This document shows positions 9,597 through 17,028 of a stretch of 53,483 nt of DNA, one piece after another; within the stretch, counting starts at the first letter, position 1; every line of letters starts with the position of its first letter. The notes below the pieces were generated by a model. The model worked only from the letters and a program-made list of their open reading frames with translations. It searched no databases and had not been told where the DNA came from. The DNA is from Gemmatimonadota bacterium (lineage in GTDB: Bacteria; Gemmatimonadota; Gemmatimonadetes; Longimicrobiales; Gaopeijiaceae), in NCBI GenBank assembly GCA_029863645.1, contig JAOTVA010000012.1, positions 1 to 53,483 of the forward strand. The letters run 5' to 3'. The translations under genes were made by a program, and so were the position numbers.

Positions 9597-9724
9597 CGCA
9601 TAACACTAAGGTGGCCGGTTCCGTTCGCTCTGCTCTCTTCACTGAAGCAAGGCGCGTATTGCGCGCGTGCAAGATGGGTGACGGTATGTACCACGCCGCG
9701 CCGGCAACCCCGAAACATCATAGG
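9597..9724 (+). repeat. attC-like recombination site 3, decayed R' end
   Basis: The start CGCATAACACTAAGG (TAAC 9601-9604) and the inner arms GGTGGCCGG (9610-9618) and CCGGCAACC (9701-9709; one mismatch) match the other sites. The expected final GTTA is replaced by ATCATAGGACAG. The middle has a self-complementary GGCGCGTATTGCGCGCG segment similar to site 2. Confidence 0.55.
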
Positions 9725-9837
9725 ACAGTGCGGAAGAGGCTGGTCGAGTGAGTGACGCAGTGATTAGATCCTCTTGGGAGGACCAGCATGTTCATATAAG
9801 ACGAGCTATCTGTGATCGCCGAGAACGTGCTTGGCTG

Positions 9838-9843
9838 TATAAT
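9838..9843 (+). promoter_or_regulatory. possible -10 element TATAAT
   Basis: A perfect TATAAT lies 27 bases upstream of the DMP19-like start, preceded directly by TG. No good TTGACA is present 16-18 bases upstream, so the promoter is only suggested. Many cassettes lack their own promoter, so this one would be notable. Confidence 0.35.
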
Positions 9844-9869
9844 CCGTAGTTAGACTGAGCCGAGGGTGA

Positions 9870-10571
9870 GTGATGACTTATGGCGGAGTAGAGGCGTCAG
9901 ATGCCTTCGCGTCGATCGCCAAAGGCTCGGCGTCGTTTCAGGCGCGGGCCGACCTGGAGAATCACCTCGCATGGGTCCTCCGCACCGGTGGCCCCGAGGG
10001 TGTCTGGGATCTTCTCCGGTCACTCCCAGACTACGACTTCGCCGCCGCGACGGGACTCCCCCAACACGAAGCGCGATTCGTGGCCTCATACACGAATGAT
10101 CTGCGCATCGTTGTGGCGACTTTTCTCGGCCCGCATTCCAGTTCCGTCAACGTAACGGCCGAGCCCGCTACCAGCTCGGCCGCTGAGCCAGATTCTCGCC
10201 ACCGAACGTTCTACGAGATCTGGGAGTCGTTGCTTGGCCTTCCCGAGTCCGCCGTCTCGAAGCTTGATCCTCGTCGCAAAGCGGTGTTCCTCGTCGCGTT
10301 GCTGGAGGCAGAGGTCATGAACGGAGGGTTGGGCCAGTACCTCTCAAACACCGATGGCACGCACCTCGAGGCGACGATCGGGTGGCTTGGCGAGATCGGC
10401 GCGACGAAGACAGCGTCGATCCTCACGCGTGCCGCAGCTCTTGCTGCGGACCACGGATCCTTTCTCGCCGCCTGGGAGTCCAACGCCCGAGAATTTGAGC
10501 TACTCGACGACGAATTCATGGACGCCGACGAGGACCTAGCGGGACTCACCGTGGACGCTTTGCCCAAGTAG
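9870..10571 (+). CDS. DMP19 / DUF4375-like protein (cassette gene)
   Basis: The 233-residue acidic protein has a C-terminal domain (about 105-225) with LVALLEAEVMNGGLGQYLSN, GWLGEIGA and a final acidic stretch (FELLDDEFMDADEDL), the layout of DMP19/DUF4375 proteins. DMP19 of Neisseria mimics DNA and sequesters a repressor; whether this protein does so is unknown. The N-terminal 90 residues do not match anything I recognise. Two ATGs (9870, 9873) are possible, with a GAGGGTGAG upstream. It lies after attC-like site 3. Confidence 0.72.
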   Translation: MMTYGGVEASDAFASIAKGSASFQARADLENHLAWVLRTGGPEGVWDLLRSLPDYDFAAATGLPQHEARFVASYTNDLRIVVATFLGPHSSSVNVTAEPATSSAAEPDSRHRTFYEIWESLLGLPESAVSKLDPRRKAVFLVALLEAEVMNGGLGQYLSNTDGTHLEATIGWLGEIGATKTASILTRAAALAADHGSFLAAWESNAREFELLDDEFMDADEDLAGLTVDALPK

Positions 10572-10751
10572 GTCCTGGGAAACGACTCAGTCCAACAATC
10601 GATCGCATCGGACGCGGAATACCTAGAGGGAAGCGCGCCGTGCTTGTGTACGTGGGCCCCGCGCAGCAGAATCGCGAGTCAGCTAGGGAGCCGCAAACCT
10701 GCGTCGATATGGCCCGCTGACCGAACATTGTTCCAACCTGGGGAGACTGTG

Positions 10752-11366
10752 ATGGAGCGCCTACTCAAGATTGGCATACTGGGGATCGTAGCCTTCGCTG
10801 GTCTGACGCTCCTCACCTTGCGCCTGACCGGCTTCGACCCGCCCTATCTGGATGCCGGAAGTGAAGAGTTTTCTGAACGAGGGAGGACTGGGTATCCCGG
10901 ATTATGGCTGAGTGGAGAGCTTGTACGGGAACCGGTCACCAACTGGGATTGGGTCAATGAGGTCAACGATCCTGTTCGCGGCAACACCATCATGCTGGAG
11001 ACTCGTACCTGGTACGGAATTCCCCTCTCTGTGGTGATCAACCCAACCCCGCGCGGCGACCAACTCTACATTGGCGGCAGCGAGCAGGACTTCAGGCTGG
11101 AACGAGAATTTCCTGATTCCAAGAGGTGGTGGGCAAACATTGAGCGCGATCCACGCGTGCGAATGAAGATCGATGGCAAGATCTACGAAATGACAGTGGC
11201 TCACGTGGCTGATCAAGCAGAGGTTGCACAGATCATTGGAAGGGATCCCGTGACGCGATCCGTCGCCGAAGACGGTACCGAACAAATCACAGGAATCAGA
11301 CATTACTGGCGCGTGTTTCAGCGCAATATCCCGGACTATGACAGCACAATAGATGAAGCTCCCTAA
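10752..11366 (+). CDS. PNPOx-like / deazaflavin-nitroreductase-type protein, membrane anchored
   Basis: The 204-residue product has one N-terminal membrane segment (ILGIVAFAGLTLLTLRL) followed by a beta-barrel-like domain with RTWYGIPLSVVINPTPRG and ERDPRVRMKIDGKIYEM, typical of the nitroreductase/quinone-reductase (DUF385-like) split-barrel fold that binds F420 or FMN. I chose the ATG at 10752, preceded by GGGGAG; the open frame extends upstream without coding character. The specific substrate cannot be deduced. It lies in the cassette-like region. Confidence 0.7.
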   Translation: MERLLKIGILGIVAFAGLTLLTLRLTGFDPPYLDAGSEEFSERGRTGYPGLWLSGELVREPVTNWDWVNEVNDPVRGNTIMLETRTWYGIPLSVVINPTPRGDQLYIGGSEQDFRLEREFPDSKRWWANIERDPRVRMKIDGKIYEMTVAHVADQAEVAQIIGRDPVTRSVAEDGTEQITGIRHYWRVFQRNIPDYDSTIDEAP

Positions 11367-11384
11367 TCCGATTGATACCAGCGT

Positions 11385-11759
11385 ATGGATAGGGAATCCG
11401 AAGGGGGCTCTTCAGGGGAGGCTCGCTGGCAAGGAACTACTGCTGCGCGGATTGCCCAGAGGATTGGTATCCGACCAAACGGCCTCACGTACAGCGCTCG
11501 ACAGGCTCGCTTCTGGAACGGTGAGACTCCGTGGCGAGTGATGCAAATGAGCACGCAGCTGCTGTGCGAGAATGGGCGGCATCGGCTTGGTCTGCTTGGT
11601 CCGAACACCATGAGTCGGTGCGCAACAATGCGGTTCGCGCTTTCGCTCACTACGTCCGCTCCAGTGAAACGCGGCTATGCGCCGCGCCGGCAACCCAAGA
11701 ACGTTATGTGGAATCGCAGAAGGTGTGTGGCTGTGCATTCCGTAGTCACGCCCCAATAG
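11385..11759 (+). CDS. possible small cassette ORF running through an attC-like site
   Basis: The frame opens at an ATG 19 bases after the preceding stop and reads AARIAQRIGIRPNGL and ARQARFWNGETPWRVMQMST, which look coding-like and faintly like a helix-turn-helix. It then runs without stop through attC-like site 4. Ends of cassette genes do sometimes lie inside attC, but here the frame continues to 11759, so the last part is probably not native. Weak evidence; could be a decayed gene. Confidence 0.3.
   Translation: MDRESEGGSSGEARWQGTTAARIAQRIGIRPNGLTYSARQARFWNGETPWRVMQMSTQLLCENGRHRLGLLGPNTMSRCATMRFALSLTTSAPVKRGYAPRRQPKNVMWNRRRCVAVHSVVTPQ
11620..11709 (+). repeat. attC-like recombination site 4
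   Basis: Start GCGCAACAATGCGG, end ACGTTATGTGG (GTTA 11703-11706). The core CGCTCACTACGTCCGCTCCAG and the right arm GCCGGCAACCC match sites 1, 2 and 5; the left arm GGTTCGCG pairs only in part with it. Orientation is the same as sites 1-3. Confidence 0.6.
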
Positions 11760-11776
11760 GGTCGAGGAGGTCTTGG

Positions 11777-12226
11777 ATGTATGGCTTTCGTCCGGAGCGT
11801 GCTGTGTCGGGAGTGGTGTTCGTGGCTCTTGTTGCGATGAGCATGGCTCCGTCCGCCGCACAAGGGCAGGTCAATGAGTCCGCGGCAGAGGTAGAGGCCC
11901 GCGAGATCGCGTTTGCGAAGGCCTTCGCAGATCGTGATCTGGAAGCGTTTCTCTCCTTCGTATCTCCCGAAGCGGTCTTCTTCAATGGCAACAATCCGTC
12001 ACGGGGGCACGAGGCGATCGCTCAACTGTGGGCGCCGAACTTTGACGGCGCTGATGCACCGTTCTCGTGGCATCCTGACGTGATCGAAGTGCTGGAATCT
12101 GGTCACTTGGCGCTTAGTTCGGGTCCGGTGCGCGCGGCTTCCGGCGAGGAGGGGGGTCGATTCACTTCCATCTGGCGGAAGGACTCGGACGGCCAATGGA
12201 GGGTCGTGTTCGACAAGGGATCGTAG
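11777..12226 (+). CDS. secreted NTF2-like (DUF4440/SnoaL-type) protein
   Basis: The 149-residue product has a signal peptide (to about residue 33, SMAPSAAQGQ) and one NTF2-like domain: a first helix (AREIAFAKAFADRDLEAFL), FVSPEAVFFNG, a glycine-rich turn followed by AIAQLWAP, and closing strands ending WRKDSDGQWRVVFDKGS. This is the DUF4440 layout. The ATG at 11777 has GAGGAGG upstream. It sits between attC-like site 4 and a truncated site at 12271. The role is unknown; family members include isomerases and binding proteins. Confidence 0.8.
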   Translation: MYGFRPERAVSGVVFVALVAMSMAPSAAQGQVNESAAEVEAREIAFAKAFADRDLEAFLSFVSPEAVFFNGNNPSRGHEAIAQLWAPNFDGADAPFSWHPDVIEVLESGHLALSSGPVRAASGEEGGRFTSIWRKDSDGQWRVVFDKGS

Positions 12227-12270
12227 TCGCGCGGGCGGAATCTCAGGAGTGTCGTCGCGGAAGTGACTCC

Positions 12271-12404
12271 ACATAACAAACAAGTTGCGCCTACGCCGAG
12301 CGGTGCGCGGCTCCGGAGAACACGACTTCCAGCAAATCAGCTTCGTCTTCGGCTCACCGCTCAAGGTGATATGGATTCGCCCGGGAGAACTGTGGCGTGC
12401 GTGA
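12271..12404 (+). pseudogene. attC-like left half with a truncated cassette gene end
   Basis: ACATAACAA (12271-12279) resembles the left end of an attC site, but no matching GTTA end follows nearby. Directly inside it an open frame reads GEHDFQQISFVFGS, then PLKVIWIRPGELWRA, and stops at 12404. This looks like the last part of a protein whose 5' end is gone. I do not recognise the family. Confidence 0.35.
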
Positions 12405-12451
12405 GAGCAAGGAGATTCTGAGATCGAAGTCTGCTCGGATTCAACTTCGTA

Positions 12452-12536
12452 TGACAACGAGATTGCCGCCTGCGTTCGTTTACTCCGGTGAAGCACGGCG
12501 CCTTGGCGCCGCGCCGGCAACCTAGAAACGTTAGGT
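12452..12536 (+). repeat. attC-like recombination site 5
   Basis: Left end TGACAACGA, right end CGTTAGGT, where GTTAGGT (12530-12536) matches the full GTTRRRY consensus. Inner arms GATTGCCG (12461-12468) and CGGCAACC (12515-12522) pair at seven of eight positions. The centre contains GGCGCCTTGGCGCC, a further hairpin. Confidence 0.65.
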
Positions 12537-12661
12537 GAAATGGCGGGGTGTGTTCGGCCGCGATATGCGCAGTTAGAGTGCAGGCCCTGCGGCGGAGGGT
12601 GCCGTCGACGGCGGGTCGGTTGGCCCATTCGCACACCGCTACCCCAAACCTGGTGCCGAGC

Positions 12662-14110
12662 ATGAGATCGAGGTTCGTCGTCGTAGCGACAAGCTGTCTG
12701 ATGTGGCTAGCCGGACCCCTGAGCCTTCCCGTTCACGGGCAGGACTACTCCCGCACGACGGTTGAAGGACCCATATCGGGAGGCGCGCAGGGACAACCGT
12801 TTGGAGGCCTTGGCGAGGCCGGACTTCCTTCGGGCTACGTCGAAGAGGAGTGGTTCGTTTCCGGAACAGCGACCTCTTATGCGAAGGCGAACGAATGGAG
12901 GACCGACGGATTATGGCAGGCGACCCCGGACGAAGCGGAGCTCTACGCCGTTCGGATGCTCGTGCGGCGCCCGGCGGACGTGTCAACGTTCAACGGCATC
13001 GTGGTGGTGGAATGGCTGAACGTGACGGCGCAGATGGAGGGCGCCGCCGACTACTCTCAACTGGAAGAGGAACTCCTCCGGGAGGGTTACGCCTGGATCG
13101 GGGTCGGCGCACAGTCCGTCGGCATCAATGCGCCGGCAACGGGACTGAAGGCCTGGGATCCCGGCCGGTACGAGAGGCTCCACCATCCTGGCGACCGCTT
13201 CTCATACGACATCTTCTCACAGGCTGCATGGGTCGTCCGAAACGCCGCGGCACTCGGAGGACCGATGGACGGTCTCCAGGTGGATCATGTGCTGGCCGCC
13301 GGCCGATCTCAGTCGGCGTTCCGTCTGGTGACCTACCTGAATGCGATACATCCCCGCGGTCCACTGTTCGACGGCTACTTCATCCATAGTCGAGGCGCTA
13401 ACGCGGCGGGCCTGACGGCGGAAGCAATGGCTAGGGACGAGTCGGATCCAATCCCCCCGGGTGCGTGGATCCGCACCGATCTCGAAGTGCCCGTCTTCGA
13501 TCTGCAAACAGAGGGTGACATGGTCACATTGGGCTCCCACCGAACGCGTCAGCCCCCGAGCGAGACCTACCGGCGATGGGAGATCGCCGGCGCGGCACAC
13601 GCCGACGTTCCCCGGTGGGTGGTCGACGTACCACCCGAGCTTCCGCACGGGCCCGGCTGCACCGACCCCGTGAACGCGGCTCCGAGTCATGCGTTCGTGA
13701 AGGCCGGTCTGCGCGCCCTGGTGAACTGGGTCACGGCGGATGTGATCCCTCCACAATCTCCGGAGATCCAACTAGGGAGTCCCTCGTCCTCCGACCCGGT
13801 CTCACGTGACGAGCACGGCAACGCGCTCGGCGGGGTGCGCATTCCACAACTCGAGGCGCCCACGGCTACCATGAATGGCCTGCAGAATTCAGTGGCTTCT
13901 GCGACGCCCGGCGGGCAGAATTTCTGCTTCCTCTTCGGGAACACCAAACCCTTCGACGCTGGGACACTGCGCGAACTATATCCCAGCCATGAGTCCTTCG
14001 TGGCCCCCTTTGTCGCCGCGGTAGATGCCCTGGAGCGCGACGGGTATCTCCTCGCACCCGAGGCAAGTGACGCTCGCACAGCTGCGATGGAGTCGAGGAT
14101 CGGAATGTAG
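12662..14110 (+). CDS. secreted alpha/beta hydrolase (Abhydrolase_10-like)
   Basis: The 482-residue protein has a signal peptide (to about residue 27, LSLPVHGQD). It follows the layout of the alpha/beta-hydrolase domain family PF20091: PFGGLGEAGLPSGYVEEEWF near the start, VVVEWLNVTAQ, and a nucleophile segment AAGRSQSAFRLVTYLNAIHP. A late GGVRIPQLEAPTA leads to CFLFGNTKPF near the end. The Ser in GRSQS is the likely nucleophile. The substrate is unknown. The ATG at 12662 gives the clean signal peptide. It follows attC-like site 5, and at nearly 1.5 kb it is large for a cassette gene. Confidence 0.85.
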   Translation: MRSRFVVVATSCLMWLAGPLSLPVHGQDYSRTTVEGPISGGAQGQPFGGLGEAGLPSGYVEEEWFVSGTATSYAKANEWRTDGLWQATPDEAELYAVRMLVRRPADVSTFNGIVVVEWLNVTAQMEGAADYSQLEEELLREGYAWIGVGAQSVGINAPATGLKAWDPGRYERLHHPGDRFSYDIFSQAAWVVRNAAALGGPMDGLQVDHVLAAGRSQSAFRLVTYLNAIHPRGPLFDGYFIHSRGANAAGLTAEAMARDESDPIPPGAWIRTDLEVPVFDLQTEGDMVTLGSHRTRQPPSETYRRWEIAGAAHADVPRWVVDVPPELPHGPGCTDPVNAAPSHAFVKAGLRALVNWVTADVIPPQSPEIQLGSPSSSDPVSRDEHGNALGGVRIPQLEAPTATMNGLQNSVASATPGGQNFCFLFGNTKPFDAGTLRELYPSHESFVAPFVAAVDALERDGYLLAPEASDARTAAMESRIGM

Positions 14111-14131
14111 ACCGGTGTAGACGGGAGGCGA

Positions 14132-14695
14132 GTGGTGTCCAATCAGAAGATGCCGCCCCGGATTGTGACTGAGCGTCTGGTCATCCGGTGTTGGCATGAG
14201 GATGACGCTCCGCTCCTTCGCGCCGCGATCGATGGCAGCCTCGAGCACTTGAGGCGGTGGATGCCGTGGGCCTTGAACGAACCGAGTTCGATGGATGAGA
14301 CCCGCGAGCGACTGCGTGGCAACAAGGCCAAGTTCGAAGAAGGACAAGACTTCACCTACGGCATCTTCAGTCGCGACGAAGTGGAGGTTGTCGGGGGAAG
14401 TGGACTACACCCTAGAATCGGGAAGGGCGGCCTGGAGATTGGGTACTGGATCCGAGCAGATCGAACAGGAAGAGGCTTAGCGACCGAGACTGCGAAGGCT
14501 CTGACGGAGATAGGTATGAGGGCATCGGGAGTCAGTCGCCTACAGATTATGTGCGATCCCGAGAACGCGGCGAGCCGGCGGGTGCCCGAAAAACTTGGCT
14601 ACAGTCTCATCGAGACCCGTGTAGGGGACACGCACACCCCTGACGGGGGGCTGCGGGACACGGCGGTATTCGAACTCTTGCGCGAGTGGGCCTAG
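14132..14695 (+). CDS. GNAT N-acetyltransferase, RimJ/RimL type
   Basis: The 187-residue protein opens with RIVTERLVIRCWHEDDAPLL, typical of RimJ/RimL-like acetyltransferases, has the acetyl-CoA loop RADRTGRGLATETAKAL near residue 110, and the ENAASRRVPEKLGY motif near 150. It should acetylate a protein N-terminus or small amine using acetyl-CoA in the cytoplasm; the target is unknown. Tandem GTG codons (14132, 14135) follow GGGAGGCG, with a later ATG at 14150. It starts 21 bases after the hydrolase gene. Confidence 0.85.
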   Translation: MVSNQKMPPRIVTERLVIRCWHEDDAPLLRAAIDGSLEHLRRWMPWALNEPSSMDETRERLRGNKAKFEEGQDFTYGIFSRDEVEVVGGSGLHPRIGKGGLEIGYWIRADRTGRGLATETAKALTEIGMRASGVSRLQIMCDPENAASRRVPEKLGYSLIETRVGDTHTPDGGLRDTAVFELLREWA

Positions 14696-14866
14696 GACCG
14701 GGCTGGCGCGCTGCTCGCCGCGCTTGGTGACGACGACGTCATGGCGCTCGCCACCGCAAAGGCGAACGACTGGCGCATCTATCTCCTCCAGCATGAGCGG
14801 GCACACCAGTCGGCAGCAGTGTTGGAACTAGTGCGTGAGCCGCCCGTGACAAGGAGTTGCTTCTAG
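14696..14866 (+). pseudogene. 3' remnant of an unidentified gene
   Basis: Directly after the GNAT stop and in the same frame, 56 sense codons read AGALLAALGDDDVMALATAK and RIYLLQHERAHQSAAVLEL before a TAG. There is no start codon with a ribosome binding site. The composition is coding-like, so this is probably the tail of a gene whose front was lost when the neighbouring gene was inserted. Its stop shares the tetranucleotide CTAG with the stop of the opposing gene. Confidence 0.4.
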
Positions 14867-15144
14867 CCGTGACCGTACCTAAGCCAATAGTCAACCAATG
14901 CTCGAACAGACCTCCATACACCGTAAATGAGTATCACGCCGAGAGGCAAATACATCCAAGCGGGGCTCAACCCGGCCAGTTCTACGCCGAACAGGTAGAG
15001 GACTATGGATCCCACAACACCGTAGAAGCCGTACAAAACGCTATACGCAACGACGATGACGAAGCTAACTGTGATTCGGGTTAGCCACGTGTGCCTTTGA
15101 GATGGGTCCTGATGCTCAAGTAGCCGCCGAACTATTGCTTCCAT
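14863..15144 (-). CDS. small two-TM membrane protein
   Basis: From the Met at 15144 the product is 93 residues: MEAIVRRLLEHQDPSQRHTW, then two hydrophobic segments (ITVSFVIVVAYSVLYGFYGVVG region and MYLPLGVILIYGVW region) and a short basic tail. The frame is open further upstream but that part crosses an attC-like sequence. It is the only minus-strand gene among the cassette-like genes, and GTTATGTGG (right-half core of attC) lies upstream of it in its own orientation, as would be expected of an inverted cassette. Family unknown. Confidence 0.6.
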   Translation of the reverse strand: MEAIVRRLLEHQDPSQRHTWLTRITVSFVIVVAYSVLYGFYGVVGSIVLYLFGVELAGLSPAWMYLPLGVILIYGVWRSVRALVDYWLRYGHG

Positions 15145-15194
15145 GACGAGACCATTGGTAGAAACGCATCCTGAAATGTAAGCGAGGAGGTCGG

Positions 15195-15250
15195 CCACAT
15201 AACAAGTTCCGCGAGCGACAGGCGTGGCGCCGCCCGATAACAAAGGGTCG
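15195..15250 (-). repeat. attC-like half-sites in inverted orientation
   Basis: Read on the minus strand, this stretch holds GTTATCGGGC and, further on, GTTATGTGG, identical to the right-hand cores of sites 2 and 4. On the plus strand it contains GACAGGCG and CGCCTGTC as an inverted repeat with a 24-base spacer. A matching left half is not evident, so this is a partial or decayed site. Confidence 0.4.
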
Positions 15251-15402
15251 CCTGTCCCATTCGCAGTGCTGGTTGAGTGGGCCACCGACTCGGAGGACTA
15301 ATGGAAAGCGACGGTTGACTGGTTTTCTAAGCTGCATCTGGAGACACTCCTGGATGAAGGGAAGATCAATGACCGGTCCGAATGGGTCTCAGAGAGGGTG
15401 CC

Positions 15403-15690
15403 GATGAACGGGGTCGGGGTATTGGCTGGACTCGCGTTCGTGTTTGCTCCGTCTCTTGCCGCCGGCCAATGGGTATGCACCGCACCAGGGGTGGGCCGGA
15501 CTGTCCCGCACCCGCGAGCGCGGATCCGATGAGTGGCGGCAACTGGATCGTGTCTGGTCACATGTACTCCGCGGACCCCGCTGTGCCTTCCCAGAGGATA
15601 GACGCAGGTTGCGGCATTCGGGACCCAGCAGCGACCCAATCACCCCCCCGTTGACCGTGGCGATCATTCCGACCAACACGCTACGCTTCA
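15403..15690 (+). pseudogene. probable broken secreted-protein gene
   Basis: An ATG at 15403 starts a clean signal-peptide-like sequence (VLAGLAFVFAPSLAAGQW) that soon runs into a stop. A neighbouring frame continues with coding-like sequence (DEWRQLDRVWSHVL) until the end of the next gene. A frameshift plus truncation would explain both. I cannot assign a family. The 15251-15402 part holds nothing I can support. Confidence 0.3.
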
Positions 15691-16383
15691 CCCAAGCGTC
15701 AGGGCACAGCGAAAGCCGAAGTCGTTGAACGTCTTCTCTGGGCCGAGGCTGCTCCGTGCAGCACAGCGAGAGTACCGGATGGCGTGTCGCCAGGCCCCAC
15801 CGCGGGCCGAACGACGGTTGCCGCTCGAGGGGCCCGTAGGATTTCGGCTTGGAGACGACTCATAGTACTTCTGGCCATATCGATCCGAGCACCATTCATG
15901 CACGCCGACCGACATGTTGTACAGTCCGTAGCCGTTGGGACCTTCTGTTCCTACTTCTTCCAGTGGCGGGTTCACCCCGCGTAAGTCCTCCGGTGGCTCA
16001 TTGCCCCAAGGGTAGTCGCACCCTTCCATTCCCCCACGTGCCGCCTTTTCCCGCTCGGCCTCTGTGGGCAACCGGTAGTGCTTGTGAGTCCGCTCGGACA
16101 GCCACTCGCAGTAGGCAACTGCGTCGAACCAACTCGGACCTACGACGGGCTGATTCGGGAGCAGAAATCTTGGGTCATCCCAGAACTTTGTTGGCGGATG
16201 CCCGGTGGCTTCGAGAAAGACCGCGTAGTCCTGACGCGTCACCGGATACCTGGCGATCGCAAAGGCATCCACCCATACGCGGTGTACCGGCTTCTCAATA
16301 GCGCCGCCGGTTTCGCTTCCCATGAGAAAGTCCCCGGCGGGAATGGTTACGACGTCGGGCTCGAGGGACACGATTGGCTGCAT
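15688..16383 (-). CDS. SUMF1/FGE-sulfatase-domain protein
   Basis: The 231-residue protein has the formylglycine-generating-enzyme fold throughout: VTIPAGDFLMGSE, VHRVWVDAFAIARYPVT, GPSWFDAVAYCEWLSE, HYRLPTEAEREKAARGG, YPWGN, GLYNMSVGVHEWCSDRYG, and a closing RCAARSSLGPE and FGFRCA. The two catalytic Cys of true FGE, which lie a few residues before the RCAARS motif, are absent here (HAIRYSRCAARSS), so sulfatase activation by the known mechanism is unlikely. Related domains occur in ergothioneine and other iron enzymes. I chose the Met at 16383; upstream residues are non-coding in character. Confidence 0.85.
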   Translation of the reverse strand: MQPIVSLEPDVVTIPAGDFLMGSETGGAIEKPVHRVWVDAFAIARYPVTRQDYAVFLEATGHPPTKFWDDPRFLLPNQPVVGPSWFDAVAYCEWLSERTHKHYRLPTEAEREKAARGGMEGCDYPWGNEPPEDLRGVNPPLEEVGTEGPNGYGLYNMSVGVHEWCSDRYGQKYYESSPSRNPTGPSSGNRRSARGGAWRHAIRYSRCAARSSLGPEKTFNDFGFRCALTLG

Positions 16384-16476
16384 GGGCTGATACTCAGGCG
16401 TCTTGCTGAGAGGCGCCAGCGCGAGGCCTCGTGAGCCGGTAGAATCCCGCAGTGAGATCTTCAGAAGAGATACCGC

Positions 16477-16809
16477 ATGGACCCAGTGGGCAGCTACGCT
16501 ATGTGTATCGGATCGATAGCCCTGGCGGAGTTGCGAATGGAGAAGCATGAGGCGATCGGAGCTCGGCTGGACCGCGTGGACGAGATCGAGGCCCAGATCG
16601 ACCCGACCCTCAGACGTCGCGGTCGCATTGTCGCGGACGTGATCACGCTTGGGATCGTAACCCCCCTCTCGATCGCGTTCGATCTCCACGTGACGCATCC
16701 CTTTGGGATGCTCGCGCTCATGGGGGCGGGACTAGCTCTCAATCGTGTGGTGCCGCTCGTCACGGAGCGGCAGTTAAGAGCGGAGCGGGAACGGCTGCTC
16801 TCCCCGTGA
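16477..16809 (+). CDS. small membrane protein, 110 aa
   Basis: An N-terminal amphipathic helix rich in charged residues (MEKHEAIGARLDRVDEIEAQ) is followed by two hydrophobic segments (IVADVITLGIVTPLSIAF and FGMLALMGAGLALNRVVPLV) and a charged C-terminus. An AGAAGAG stretch precedes the ATG at 16477; a second Met at 16537 is also possible. No named family is recognised. It is divergent from the SUMF1-like gene (93 bases) and its stop is two bases from the stop of a small opposing gene. Confidence 0.55.
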   Translation: MDPVGSYAMCIGSIALAELRMEKHEAIGARLDRVDEIEAQIDPTLRRRGRIVADVITLGIVTPLSIAFDLHVTHPFGMLALMGAGLALNRVVPLVTERQLRAERERLLSP

Positions 16810-16810
16810 G

Positions 16811-16957
16811 CTAGGAAGCTCTAGCGGATGTCTTGGGCTTGCGGTCCACCACGCGGCTGATGAGGACCATGAGCAAGACGAGAACCAAGCCCGGAACTAT
16901 CCCCAAGGCGATTACCCAAAAGGCTAGTGGGCCGATGGCATCGATAATGGTGCTCAT
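16811..16957 (-). CDS. very small membrane protein, 48 aa
   Basis: From an ATG at 16957 preceded by GGGAG, the product is MSTIIDAIGPLAFWVIALG, a strongly hydrophobic segment through LVLVLLMVLI, and a basic tail SRVVDRKPKTSARAS. One long or two short membrane passes with positive-inside tail fit a small integral membrane protein. The plus-strand frame over the same bases is Thr/Lys/Met-rich and unlikely. Function unknown. Confidence 0.6.
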   Translation of the reverse strand: MSTIIDAIGPLAFWVIALGIVPGLVLVLLMVLISRVVDRKPKTSARAS

Positions 16958-17028
16958 GCCGACTCCCAAGACTGAGCGAACATCGTCCCTAATAATACGA
17001 CGCGTACCGTATACGCGCTATCCTGCGG

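Noticed and set aside
840-9724. Reading the 90-130-base palindromes as a CRISPR array or REP elements
   Set aside because: Spacing is gene-sized rather than 30-40 bases, copies are imperfect and oriented, and the paired TAAC/GTTA ends fit attC better.
2-10671. A 14-base direct repeat GCAGCAGAATCGCG at 2-15 and 10658-10671
   Set aside because: Flanks do not match and a repeat of this length is expected by chance several times in a window this size and composition.
15688-16383. Calling the SUMF1-like protein a formylglycine-generating sulfatase activator
   Set aside because: The catalytic cysteine pair is missing and no sulfatase gene is near.
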